Below, in pieces: positions 8,470 through 15,685 of a DNA stretch of 25,391 bases. The stretch lies in assembly GCA_910585015.1 (NCBI GenBank), contig CAJUCT010000047.1:1-25391 (forward strand), in the 5' to 3' direction. A model generated the notes under the pieces. It searched no databases. It was given only the letters and a program-made list of their open reading frames with translations, and had not been told where the DNA came from. This DNA comes from an uncultured Acetatifactor sp. Lineage in GTDB: Bacteria; Bacillota; Clostridia; Lachnospirales; Lachnospiraceae. Position numbers and translations under genes: made by a program. Numbering within the stretch: position 1 is the first letter of the stretch; each line of letters begins with the position of its first letter.

Positions 8470-8838
8470 TTACTTTTCATCCGCCTGATCCAAAATTCTG
8501 CGCAGCTGCGCAATCTCCTCCTGGCTCAAGGACTGTTTTTCCACAAAATGATTCAACAGCATACTCAGGCTCCCGTGATATACCCGATCCAGAAAACTTT
8601 CCGTCTCCTTCTGGGCGGCTTCCTCCCGCTCCAGCAGAGGCCGGTAAACCTTCATGCTTTCCCCGTCCTCACAGGAAATCAGCCCCTTGTCCGTCATGCG
8701 TTTCAGCATGGTCAGGGTTGTACTTCGGCTCCATCCCACACTATCCTTTAAGTCCGCCACCACCTGGCTGCCCACCTTGGGACTGTCCTTCCACAAACTT
8801 TCCATCACATGCCATTCGGCTGTACTTAATTCTTTCAT
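8470..8838 (-). CDS. BlaI/MecI/CopY-family transcriptional repressor
   Basis: The 122-residue protein has the Penicillinase_R winged-helix fold. It opens MKELSTAEWHVMESLW, and the recognition region is SRSTTLTMLKRMTDKGL (about 37-53). The C-terminal half (about 75-120) matches the dimerisation helices. Such repressors bind as dimers to their own promoter and are inactivated after the partner M56 protease senses a signal. This one is the first gene of an operon with a lipoprotein and an M56 sensor. Two 17-bp palindromic elements lie over the upstream promoter. The SD site AGAGG (8845-8849) belongs to a degenerate copy of the 74-bp repeat family. Confidence 0.9.
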   Translation of the reverse strand: MKELSTAEWHVMESLWKDSPKVGSQVVADLKDSVGWSRSTTLTMLKRMTDKGLISCEDGESMKVYRPLLEREEAAQKETESFLDRVYHGSLSMLLNHFVEKQSLSQEEIAQLRRILDQADEK

Positions 8839-8890
8839 AGTAACCTCTTTTCTGCATATCGCAGGCGGGTCGCCTACCTCTTTCCTGGAT
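8839..8890 (-). repeat. Partial copy of the 74-bp structured repeat, at the blaI-type gene start
   Basis: Positions 8841-8866 match the end of the unit seen at 9070-9147 (ACCTCTTT, CTGCATATCGCAGGC), but the palindrome arm is incomplete. The AGAGG end of the element is the SD site of the repressor gene that starts at 8838. Confidence 0.6.
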
Positions 8891-8941
8891 TTCTACGGAG
8901 TCTGTGCCATTTTACCAATGTGTATTTTTCATAAACATGCA

Positions 8942-8985
8942 TGTCTACATTTTAAACATACCATATATTGTCTACTCTGTAAACA
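8942..8985 (-). promoter_or_regulatory. Promoter overlapped by two BlaI-type operators
   Basis: Two direct copies of a 17-bp imperfect palindrome occur on the plus strand: TGTCTACATTTTAAACA (8942-8958) and TGTCTACTCTGTAAACA (8969-8985), 27 bp apart. Read on the minus strand, TTTACA (8983-8978), a 17-bp spacer and TATGTT (8960-8955) form a promoter. One element covers the -35 and the other the -10 and start region, as expected for repression by the BlaI-like protein of the operon. Confidence 0.65.
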
Positions 8986-9000
8986 CCTTTTTTACAAACT

Positions 9001-9147
9001 TACTTTGTTCCTGCATAACTGTGCCCGTGTTATTGCGTTAATCAGTATTTAGAAGTTTTACTTCCAAACTTACCTCTTTCCTGCATATCGCAGGCTGAGA
9101 CTGCGATACTGCGTTAATGCGTATTTGGATGTGAAACATCCAAACTT
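9001..9147 (-). repeat. Two tandem copies of the 74-bp structured repeat
   Basis: Copy one, 9001-9074, is diverged; copy two, about 9070-9147, is well preserved. In the second, TTTGGATGT pairs with ACATCCAAA around GAA, and TATCGCAG pairs with CTGCGATA. The orientation is opposite to the array at 16871. They lie upstream of the operator-promoter of the blaI-type operon. Confidence 0.75.
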
Positions 9148-9170
9148 CATTACATTTATTTTATGATAGC

Positions 9171-9200
9171 AGAAACCTCCGCTGTCAAACGGAGGTTTCT
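9171..9200. other. Perfect 11-bp hairpin downstream of the GNAT gene
   Basis: AGAAACCTCCG (9171-9181) pairs perfectly with CGGAGGTTTCT (9190-9200) around an 8-nt loop. No good U-tract follows on either strand. It lies 65 bp beyond the stop of the minus-strand GNAT gene, so it may still end or stabilise that transcript. Confidence 0.45.
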
Positions 9201-9265
9201 GTCAAGTCCCGAAACATGTACTTTCTCACGATGTAGGAATATTCTCAAGGCACATATTCTATCTC

Positions 9266-9751
9266 CTAAAAATTTCTCTCATAATATGCCGACTCCCGTC
9301 CGTCCTCAACAAAACGCTCTTTACAGACAAAACCATTCTTCTCCAGAACCCGGATAGAACTTTCGTTGTTCGCATAAGTAAACGCCCCCACCGACCGAAG
9401 GGATAACCGTTCCCTGATTTGTCCAAGAAAAAGTTTCACCGCGGCGGTGGCCATTCCCCGGCCCCAATATTCTTTCTCAAAAATGCAGTAACTCAGCATT
9501 GCATTGGGTGTTTCGTCCCGGTTAATACAGTAACACCAGATATCGCCGATATACCGCCCCTCCCAATAGATGCTCCTGCCAAAGCTGGTCGCATCGGGAA
9601 GAGACGCCTTATCATAGGCCGTCAGCGCTTCCTCCACCGTTTTGTTGGCAGACGGCAGCACTGCGCAGATCTCTTCATCCTGGGTTTTATAGAAATATAG
9701 TTCCGCGTTTTCCCTTGTCCGGGGCAAAAGTTCTATCTGCTGCCGTACCAT
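9266..9751 (-). CDS. GNAT-family N-acetyltransferase
   Basis: The 161-residue protein transfers an acetyl group from acetyl-CoA to an amine; the acceptor is unknown. The order fits the RimJ/RimL-like branch: an opening IELLPRTRENAELYF, then IGDIWCYC, MLSYCIFEKEYWGRGMATAA with the acetyl-CoA loop (Q/R)xxGxA as WGRGMATAA, and finally SSIRVLEKNGFVC. The frame is open upstream to 9907, but that extension crosses the intergenic promoters and looks non-coding. I chose the ATG at 9751, with AGGAG 10 nt upstream. It is transcribed divergently from the membrane protein gene at 9899. Confidence 0.85.
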   Translation of the reverse strand: MVRQQIELLPRTRENAELYFYKTQDEEICAVLPSANKTVEEALTAYDKASLPDATSFGRSIYWEGRYIGDIWCYCINRDETPNAMLSYCIFEKEYWGRGMATAAVKLFLGQIRERLSLRSVGAFTYANNESSIRVLEKNGFVCKERFVEDGRESAYYERNF

Positions 9752-9787
9752 CCCACCGTCTCTCCTTACCACTGTGTCTACTCGAAT

Positions 9788-9816
9788 ATTCTGCGCCTGT
9801 TTCCGCAAAATGTCAA
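9788..9816 (-). promoter_or_regulatory. Promoter of the GNAT gene
   Basis: On the minus strand a perfect TTGACA (9816-9811) is followed after 17 bp by CAGAAT (9793-9788). It lies about 37 bp upstream of the chosen start, which supports that start. Confidence 0.5.
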
Positions 9817-9837
9817 GTTTCTTAGTTAAAATGCCTA

Positions 9838-9868
9838 TTGACCATGCCGTAAGGGTATGGTTTAGTAT
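9838..9868 (+). promoter_or_regulatory. MerR-type promoter with 19-bp spacer and internal palindrome
   Basis: TTGACC (9838-9843) and TAGTAT (9863-9868) are 19 bp apart, too long for ordinary sigma-A promoters but typical of MerR-activated ones. Between them, ACCATGCC (9841-9848) and GGTATGGT (9854-9861) form an inverted repeat with one mismatch around GTAAG. No MerR gene is in the window, so the regulator would act in trans. Confidence 0.5.
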
Positions 9869-9898
9869 TAATATATAACTCACGACAGGAGAAATAAT

Positions 9899-11191
9899 AT
9901 GAATCACACATTTTACGATATCACCATGCTCTTTTTTATATATTCGTTTCTGGCATGGATGGCGGAGACCACAGTGGCGACTATCAAGGAAAAAGATTTC
10001 CGGAACCGGGGCTTTGCCTCCGGACCGTTCTGCTTTATCTATGGTTTTACAGGAACCTTTTTGACCATTGTTTTACAGGATCTGAGAAATGACACTTTCT
10101 TTCTCTTTCTGGGATGCATGGTGGTGGCTACTGCCGTGGAATGGTTCACCGGAAAAATCCTGGAGAGAATGAAACAAAAGAAATGGTGGGACTATTCCAA
10201 TAAGAAGTGGAACCTGGACGGCTACATCTGCCTGCAATACTCCCTGCTCTGGGGTGTGCTGGGCTATGTGGTGGTGCAGTATGCCAACGGCATGATTCTG
10301 GGCCTGTACCACCTCCTGCCCATCCTGGGTCGTAAAATCATTGTGTGGGGCCTGACGGCTGTGGGCCTGCTGGATCTGACAGGCTCTCTTTTGTTTGTCT
10401 ACCATATGGAAAAAAAGCTCCCCCGTCTGTTTCGGTGGAGCCAGAAAATGCAGCAGTGGACCTTCCGCTTAGGCGCCAGGATCTCCTGGCGCATGGAGAA
10501 CCGTATCCGGCGGGCTTACCCGGCCACAACCCGGGAAGAAGCGCCCAAAGAGAAAGAGGACACGGAGAGTTGTACCCTTACGCATCTGTTCTGGCTCTTT
10601 TTGATAGGGGCATTGCTGGGAGATCTTGTGGAAACTGTCTTTTGCCGTATCGCCATGGGCGTATGGATGAGTAGGAGCAGCCTGGTATGGGGACCTTTCA
10701 GCGTCGTCTGGGGACTGGCCATCGCCCTGGTCACAGCCCTGCTCTACAGGGATCGCAATAAAAAGGAATCCCGCCTATTTCTGGTGGGCACCCTGCTGGG
10801 CGGTGCATATGAGTACATCTGCAGTGTATTCACGGAGATCGTGTTCGGAAAAGTTTTCTGGGATTACAGCGGCATCCCTTTTAATCTGGGCGGCAGAATC
10901 AATTTGCTGTACTGCTTTTTCTGGGGAATTGCCGCCGTGGCGTGGTTTCGTCTCCTGTATCCCCGAATCGCAAAACTGATAGCGCTGATACTGCGTAAGA
11001 CCGGGCGGATACTGACAGCGGGACTTGTATTATTCATGGCTGCCGATATACTTGTGTCCGTGTTGGCACTGATGCGGTACGATTCACGGGCAAATGGACT
11101 TGAAGCAGCGCACCAGTGGGAACAATTTATGGATATCCATTTTGACGATGCCAGGATGGAGCGTATTTACCCCAATGCCATCCCGCAGTAG
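9899..11191 (+). CDS. PF06541-type multi-pass membrane protein (putative ABC-transporter type IV), duplicated domain
   Basis: The 430-residue, highly hydrophobic protein resembles the PF06541 'putative ABC-transporter type IV' family (CmpB-like), whose biochemical role is not established. The domain appears twice. The first copy carries WWDYSNKKWNLDGYICL with LLWGVLG (about 97-130); the second carries FWDYSGIPFNLGGRINLLY with FFWGIAA (about 320-345). A charged cytoplasmic linker (about 190-225) separates them. No ATP-binding subunit lies nearby, so transport is unproven. The ATG follows AGGAGAAATAAT. A MerR-type promoter lies 30-60 bp upstream, suggesting induction by a small molecule or stress. 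The gene runs divergently from the GNAT acetyltransferase. Confidence 0.8.
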   Translation: MNHTFYDITMLFFIYSFLAWMAETTVATIKEKDFRNRGFASGPFCFIYGFTGTFLTIVLQDLRNDTFFLFLGCMVVATAVEWFTGKILERMKQKKWWDYSNKKWNLDGYICLQYSLLWGVLGYVVVQYANGMILGLYHLLPILGRKIIVWGLTAVGLLDLTGSLLFVYHMEKKLPRLFRWSQKMQQWTFRLGARISWRMENRIRRAYPATTREEAPKEKEDTESCTLTHLFWLFLIGALLGDLVETVFCRIAMGVWMSRSSLVWGPFSVVWGLAIALVTALLYRDRNKKESRLFLVGTLLGGAYEYICSVFTEIVFGKVFWDYSGIPFNLGGRINLLYCFFWGIAAVAWFRLLYPRIAKLIALILRKTGRILTAGLVLFMAADILVSVLALMRYDSRANGLEAAHQWEQFMDIHFDDARMERIYPNAIPQ

Positions 11192-11301
11192 GCCGCGGCC
11201 ATACCCTCGGCAAATAACATCCGGACAGCCCTCATGCCTGCTGCCGCGGCAATCCGTAGATAGCGGTGCGTGATGCATCAACACCATGCCGATCAGCAGG
11301 A

Positions 11302-11660
11302 TTAAGCCGGCAGCAGATAAATCAGAATGCCGCAGCAAAAAGTTATCACTGCGGGCAGGAAAGTCATCATGGCTTTATTGTACGAGGATGACTGCGCCGA
11401 CTGGCGCTTTCCAATTCCTGTGCATCCAAATAAGTTTTACGCCACTTTCTCATACCTGTCCGCATTATCATCTCGCTCTTCGCGGCTGCCGCCAATGCCA
11501 GCAGCCCGTCCGCCGCCCACAGCCCCAACGCAGAAATATTGCCGAGCAGAACATACAGGATATTTTCCACTGTAATACTGCCATAAGCCACGAATATAAA
11601 CAATATTATACACCGGGTAAACCGGGATAGAAAAAGCCAATCCCGGTTATCATCAGGCAG
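11302..11660 (-). pseudogene. Decayed small membrane-protein frames
   Basis: One frame is open from 11660 to a TGA at 11367 and encodes a hydrophobic stretch (LFIFVAYGSITVENILYVLL, then LGLWAADGLLALAAAA) followed by a basic tail. It has no obvious SD site. A second frame starts at 11370, overlapping that TGA as ATGATGA, and gives a 22-residue hydrophobic peptide (MMTFLPAVITFCCGILIYLL...) before a TAA at 11302. Beyond it, reading in shifted frames gives more hydrophobic sequence (LILLIGMVLMHH) and then an alanine-rich helix. This looks like one or two coupled membrane-protein genes broken by frameshifts. No family is recognised. The rest of 11192-11762 holds only the terminator at 11683. Confidence 0.35.
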
Positions 11661-11682
11661 CTAGTTTTCACGATTTATTTCC

Positions 11683-11734
11683 AAAAAAAGAGCACCCATC
11701 AATACATCTTCTAAAGATATATCAATGAATGCTC
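11683..11734 (-). terminator. Terminator of the MCP-FMN lipoprotein operon
   Basis: On the minus strand GAGCATTCATTGATATATCTT (11734-11714) pairs, with a few mismatches, with 11710-11690, ending GGGTGCTC. Seven T residues (11689-11683) follow directly. It lies 29 bp after the stop of the lipoprotein gene. Confidence 0.85.
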
Positions 11735-11762
11735 CATTTTCAGTCTTCAACTAAAATTCACT

Positions 11763-12209
11763 TTATTCTGTTGTATTTACATACACCACGCTGGAGTCTC
11801 CCCGTCTGGCCTGTTCCAGTACCGCTTCGGCCAGCTTTAGAAAAGAACTATGAGAAGAAGACGCCCCCGTTATAGCATCAATGCTTATCTCCCCCTGTCC
11901 CTCCAGAAGCTGTCCTGCATAATAGCGGGTATACTCGTTAGGATAGGTGCCATTCGTATGGAGCATGGTCTGCATATAGGCATTATCCCAGCTCTTGATA
12001 AAACCGCTGGCATTCTCGGCATTGTACTCCACGGAGACAATGCTTCCTCCCTTGACAATAATGGTTATATATTCTTTCCAGCCAAAATTGAACTGAGCGG
12101 CCTGCGCTGTGTAATAGCCATCCTGAAGCCCCTCCTGCGCCGTACCGCAAGCCGTCAGCGGCACTGCAAGCAGCGCGAAAAGCAATAATACGGTTACGAT
12201 TTTTTTCAT
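11763..12209 (-). CDS. FMN-binding lipoprotein, PplA/pheromone-precursor-like
   Basis: The 148-residue protein has a signal peptide ending in a lipobox (PLTAC at about 17-21), so it should be a surface lipoprotein. The rest resembles an FMN-binding domain (PF04205 type): GYYTAQ, KEYITIIVKGGSIVSVEYNA, and near the end DAITGASSSHSSF, which matches the D-x-(S/T)-G-A-T/S motif where FMN is attached covalently in related proteins. Here the acceptor position is Ser where Thr is usual. Related flavinylated lipoproteins accept electrons from extracellular electron-transfer systems. The ATG overlaps the stop of the chemoreceptor gene (ATGA at 12206-12209), with GAGGTG upstream, so the two are translationally coupled. 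Confidence 0.8.
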   Translation of the reverse strand: MKKIVTVLLLFALLAVPLTACGTAQEGLQDGYYTAQAAQFNFGWKEYITIIVKGGSIVSVEYNAENASGFIKSWDNAYMQTMLHTNGTYPNEYTRYYAGQLLEGQGEISIDAITGASSSHSSFLKLAEAVLEQARRGDSSVVYVNTTE

Positions 12210-14200
12210 CTGCTGCGCACCTCTTTCAAATTAAATTTTACCACTTGGGATCTGAGAGCTTCCGCCTCTTTCTCCAGCATTCCGCTGGACTGTTTCATAC
12301 CGCCGGCATTCTGCAGGTTCTGGTCGGCAATGGTGGAGATGGCGCTGATACGTTCCTCCATGATCGCCAGGGCGCTCTCCTGGCCGTGTACCGCTGTCAC
12401 CAAATGATCGGAAATGGCACTGATCTGGTCAGAGACAACAGAAATAGCCTCAAGGGAACTGGCCGTATCGGCAGTCAATTTCACACCTGCCTGAATGGTT
12501 TCCCTGGTGCCGTCCATCATATCCGTGGCATTTTTCGCCGCCTCGGCGCTCTTGGCAGCCAGCTGCTGGACTTCGCTGGCCACCACGGCAAATCCCTTCC
12601 CGGCACTTCCGGCCCGGGCCGCCTCTATAGAGGCATTGAGAGCCAGGATGCTGGTCTGGAAGGCAATATCCTCAATGGCTTTGGCTATCTTGGAAATCTC
12701 TTGTGCATTGGCGTTGATATTGTCCATTGCGCCTGACAGGGAAGCCATCCTCACATTGGCCTCCTGAACGCATTGCGCAATTTCTTCCGTCTTAATCCGA
12801 GTCTGGTCGCTGCTCTCTGTAACACTGGATAGCCTTTCTTTCACATTTGTCACCTCATGGACCAGCGCCTCCGTAGACTGGTTCTGCTCCATTGAGGCAT
12901 GATGCAATTGGCCTGATTGCCCGTTCAGTTCCACGGACATACTGGCAAGCCGGGCGGCAGCGGCTTTGAACCCAGCGATGGTCTCATTCATTGACCGAAG
13001 TATGGTACCCAGGCTCTCCCGAATCAAGGCAAAGTCGCCCTTATAATCCACCTGAGGCTCCACGCACAAATCTCCCTGCGCCACATGGGTCAGCACCTGT
13101 TGGATATCCGATATATAACGATTGACGCTGTCAACGGTGGCATCCAGAGTTTTGGTCAGTACCTCCAGTTCATCACCGCTGTGTACAAGGCCCACCTCCG
13201 TATGCAGATCGCCGTCCGAGAGCGCTACCATTCGTCCCGTCACACTTTTCACCGGCCGGGATATGGATGTGGCCAGGCGCAGAACCAGCAATATGGAAAC
13301 AACCAGCACTGCCAGAGTACATAATATTGCCGCCATCATGGCCCCGTTGATCAATTGGGCGTAATCCGACTTGGGAACCTGGATCACTATAGACCACTGG
13401 GTGCCCCGGATGGGAGAAAATGCCACCAACATGGTCTGCCCTTCCACAACAAACTCCGTAGACCCAGTCTCTCCGGCGGTCACGCGGCTGATCGCCTCCA
13501 CATTTCCGCCGCTTAAGCCAGCCAGGGTGTTGCCTTCCAGCACCTTAGACTGATCCGGGTGTCCCATCACGATTCCCTCCCGGTTTACCATATAGGCCGT
13601 ACAATGTCTCCCCAGGTTAATACTGCTGATAACATCATTAAGCGCGTCATATTTATAGATTCCCACCACATACAAAGCTGTTTCTCCGTCCTCTTTCACC
13701 GGCATACCCATGGTGATTCCCAATCTATCATTTAAGATAGTGGATGAGGATGTGGTAAGGTTATCGGTTTCTTTTAACAGAGTAAAAAAATTCTCTTCCA
13801 GGCTCTCCGGCGCATTACTGTTTTCCAGAAGCAACTGCCCCTCCAAATCATACAGGGCGATAGAATAAAACTCATAGATTTCAGCAGCCTCTATCAAAAG
13901 TTCCTCCCGATTGGCCTGCACTTCCGAATCTTTTCCTCCCATGCGGGGGTCTCCTGCTATCGTCATCATCCGATCCGCCAACATATGTACATTGGCCTCC
14001 ACAGTCTTGGCTGACTGCCGCACCATAGGCTGCAGACTGTCCAGCAGAATGCTGTTGGCCAGTTCCTGCATGGATCTGGCCATTATCCCGCAACATACAA
14101 TCACCAATATCAAGATATTGAGAGTTGTACTTCTCAATATTCTGCCATTAAGGCTCCGTCTGATCTCCCGGCTGCGGGAGTTCTCTCTTTTCCCGGTCAC
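12206..14200 (-). CDS. Methyl-accepting chemotaxis protein
   Basis: The 664-residue chemoreceptor has TM1 at about 24-41, an extracellular dCache-like sensor domain of about 245 residues, TM2 at about 288-310, a HAMP domain (RLATSISRPVKSVTGRM...) and a cytoplasmic signalling coiled coil. The hairpin tip (about 509-538, EDIAFQTSILALNASIEAAR then GSAGKGFAVVASEV) is the conserved CheA/CheW contact. I chose the GTG at 14200, preceded by AAAAGGAG with a 10-nt spacer. The frame is open to 14362, but the extension crosses a perfect 12-bp inverted repeat and has no SD site. The gene overlaps the FMN-binding lipoprotein by 4 bp, which suggests that the receptor and a periplasm-facing redox lipoprotein work together. 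The ligand is unknown. Confidence 0.9.
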   Translation of the reverse strand: MTGKRENSRSREIRRSLNGRILRSTTLNILILVIVCCGIMARSMQELANSILLDSLQPMVRQSAKTVEANVHMLADRMMTIAGDPRMGGKDSEVQANREELLIEAAEIYEFYSIALYDLEGQLLLENSNAPESLEENFFTLLKETDNLTTSSSTILNDRLGITMGMPVKEDGETALYVVGIYKYDALNDVISSINLGRHCTAYMVNREGIVMGHPDQSKVLEGNTLAGLSGGNVEAISRVTAGETGSTEFVVEGQTMLVAFSPIRGTQWSIVIQVPKSDYAQLINGAMMAAILCTLAVLVVSILLVLRLATSISRPVKSVTGRMVALSDGDLHTEVGLVHSGDELEVLTKTLDATVDSVNRYISDIQQVLTHVAQGDLCVEPQVDYKGDFALIRESLGTILRSMNETIAGFKAAAARLASMSVELNGQSGQLHHASMEQNQSTEALVHEVTNVKERLSSVTESSDQTRIKTEEIAQCVQEANVRMASLSGAMDNINANAQEISKIAKAIEDIAFQTSILALNASIEAARAGSAGKGFAVVASEVQQLAAKSAEAAKNATDMMDGTRETIQAGVKLTADTASSLEAISVVSDQISAISDHLVTAVHGQESALAIMEERISAISTIADQNLQNAGGMKQSSGMLEKEAEALRSQVVKFNLKEVRSR

Positions 14201-14276
14201 TTTCCCATCTCTCCTTTTCGCTTTTTCTTTCACCCAGGCGATTGCGAAACTCTCTTTCTGGTAACAGTGGACGGGC

Positions 14277-14334
14277 AATATATACAAAGTAAGGGCGACT
14301 TGCCACTGCGTCAGAGCCTGTTTTTGTATATATT
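14277..14334 (-). promoter_or_regulatory. Large hairpin in the chemoreceptor leader
   Basis: AATATATACAAA (14277-14288) and TTTGTATATATT (14323-14334) form a perfect 12-bp inverted repeat, extended by GGGC/GGCC flanks with one bulge. The 34-nt loop has further short complementarities (GGC/GCC). It lies between a possible leader ORF (14346-14381) and the receptor SD site. Confidence 0.5.
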
Positions 14335-14345
14335 GGCCAGCCACA

Positions 14346-14381
14346 TCACTTGCAGAGAACATTTCGCAATTGCCGTAACAT
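14346..14381 (-). CDS. Possible 11-codon leader peptide upstream of the chemoreceptor
   Basis: ATG at 14381 opens an 11-residue frame, MLRQLRNVLCK, ending in TGA. It is preceded by a strong purine-rich SD, GGAAGGAGAGGG (14390-14401), better than that of the receptor itself. The peptide resembles nothing I know. Its value would be as a translated leader placed just before the hairpin at 14277-14334. It may be coincidental. Confidence 0.3.
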   Translation of the reverse strand: MLRQLRNVLCK

Positions 14382-14540
14382 AATAAAAGCCCTCTCCTTC
14401 CACAATTGAAATGCCGGTATCATTTCATTAATAGAGGAGACGCTTTTTTATAGTGTATCATATCCCGTTTTAATTGAAAAGCCTTTTTATAAAAGTGAAA
14501 TCCCGTCCCTGAAAATTTTTATCTTGTCTTACTGGGTTTC

Positions 14541-14549
14541 TGGTATAAT
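14541..14549 (+). promoter_or_regulatory. Extended -10 promoter of the AraC-type gene
   Basis: TGGTATAAT is a perfect extended -10 element (TGnTATAAT). No good -35 is seen at normal spacing. A start near 14556 would give a leader of about 180 nt before the ATG at 14737, which holds the two inverted repeats described next. Confidence 0.55.
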
Positions 14550-14553
14550 TATA

Positions 14554-14716
14554 CTACATAACGCCAGAATTTACCGTACTGCACCGGTTAAACGTATATG
14601 GCTGGCATTATGTAGTCAGGTTACTCGGAAATTTTAACTGTAAAACAGTATAAAAAAGTCGGACATATCCGGGCAAACAAAGGCAGGATTTTCCGCTGCA
14701 AATCCACTATACTGTT
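14554..14716 (+). promoter_or_regulatory. Structured leader with two nested-scale inverted repeats
   Basis: First, CTACATAACGCCAG (14554-14567) pairs with CTGGCATTATGTAG (14602-14615) with one mismatch in 14 bp. Second, AACAGTATA (14644-14652) pairs perfectly with TATACTGTT (14708-14716). The second enclosed region can form two small hairpins, CGGA-cata-TCCG and GCAG...CTGC, giving a three-way-junction shape that ends 7 nt before the SD AAGGGAGG. This is either an RNA control element or, for the first repeat, an operator. No known riboswitch class was recognised. Confidence 0.45.
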
Positions 14717-14736
14717 CTATACAAGGGAGGTTACAG

Positions 14737-15627
14737 ATGAAATCAGCACAGCTTATACAACAGGCCATCTGTTATATGGAGGAGCATCTTCTTGAAGATA
14801 TCAATTATGAGGATGTGGCCAAAAGCATCTATATGTCCAGCTACAATTTTCACCGGACATTCAGTTTTATGGCAGATATGACCGCCAACGAGTATATTCG
14901 GAACAGGCGCCTTTCATTGGCGGGTCAGGAACTTCAGTCCACAGATATCTCCGTGATTGAGGCCGCCTACAAATACGGCTATGATACGCCTGAGAGTTTC
15001 TCAAAAGCTTTCTCCCGCTTTCACGGGGTGAGCCCCAGACAGGCCAAGCGTAAAGGCACAGAACTGCATTTATTTAATCCCCTTGTAATTAAAATAATAG
15101 TGAAAGGTGGTAGTATTATGAACTACAGAATTGATCGTTGGAGCGGGAAAAAATTTATCGCTATGGTCAGGGCATTTCCAAATGAAATTATTAATGACGA
15201 CAATGATCACAGCATCCCGGATTTCTGGGAAGAGTGCCACAAAAAGAACCTCCTGAATCCTCTCTTATCACTCCGGTCAGCGGGCAAAAAAGATTTGTAC
15301 GGACTGTGCAGCCCCGCCGTAAAAAATGAGACACACTTCAACTACGGAATAGGCGTAATTGTGGATGAGGAGACCAATACTTCCGATCTGGATAAGTTAT
15401 TAGCCGACGGCTATTCCATCTGGGTGACGAAACCCATGGATTATGCGGTGTTCAAGTGTATGGGAACGAACGGTGACTGCATCGGTGAGACATGGAGCAA
15501 GTTTTATAAAGAGTTTGTCCCCCAGACCGGGTATGAACAGACCGATGATACCGACTTTGAGATTTATTTTGAAACAGGGGAACAAGGGCTGATCTGTGAA
15601 CTCTGGATCCCTGTGAAAAAGGGATAA
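14737..15627 (+). CDS. AraC-family regulator with GyrI-like effector-binding domain
   Basis: The 296-residue protein has an N-terminal AraC/XylS DNA-binding domain of two HTH motifs (about 8-106; DVAKSIYMSSYNFHRTFS and the signature YGYDTPESFSKAFSRFHGVSP). A C-terminal GyrI-like/SOUL-type ligand domain follows (about 128-296), beginning MNYRIDRWSGKKFIAM and ending GLICELWIPVKKG. This matches the architecture of Rob-like and SAV-type regulators, which bind small hydrophobic compounds. It is cytoplasmic and probably activates drug- or stress-response genes. The ATG follows AAGGGAGG. It has its own extended -10 promoter, a long structured leader and a terminator. No target gene is evident nearby. 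Confidence 0.9.
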   Translation: MKSAQLIQQAICYMEEHLLEDINYEDVAKSIYMSSYNFHRTFSFMADMTANEYIRNRRLSLAGQELQSTDISVIEAAYKYGYDTPESFSKAFSRFHGVSPRQAKRKGTELHLFNPLVIKIIVKGGSIMNYRIDRWSGKKFIAMVRAFPNEIINDDNDHSIPDFWEECHKKNLLNPLLSLRSAGKKDLYGLCSPAVKNETHFNYGIGVIVDEETNTSDLDKLLADGYSIWVTKPMDYAVFKCMGTNGDCIGETWSKFYKEFVPQTGYEQTDDTDFEIYFETGEQGLICELWIPVKKG

Positions 15628-15639
15628 ATGTTGTGATGT

Positions 15640-15685
15640 AAGCAGGGTGAAAACATTTTTGTGCTATCACCCTGCTTATATTTTA
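15640..15685 (+). terminator. Terminator after the AraC-type gene
   Basis: AAGCAGGGTGA (15640-15650) pairs perfectly with TCACCCTGCTT (15667-15677), followed by ATATTTTATA. It lies 13 bp after the stop codon. Confidence 0.75.

Noticed and set aside
9752..9907. N-terminal extension of the GNAT protein to an ATG at 9907.
   Set aside because: It would cross two promoter signals and a palindrome and overlap the divergent gene; ATG 9751 has an SD site.
14201..14362. N-terminal extension of the chemoreceptor to an ATG at 14362.
   Set aside because: It has no SD site, runs through a perfect 12-bp inverted repeat, and adds no recognisable domain.
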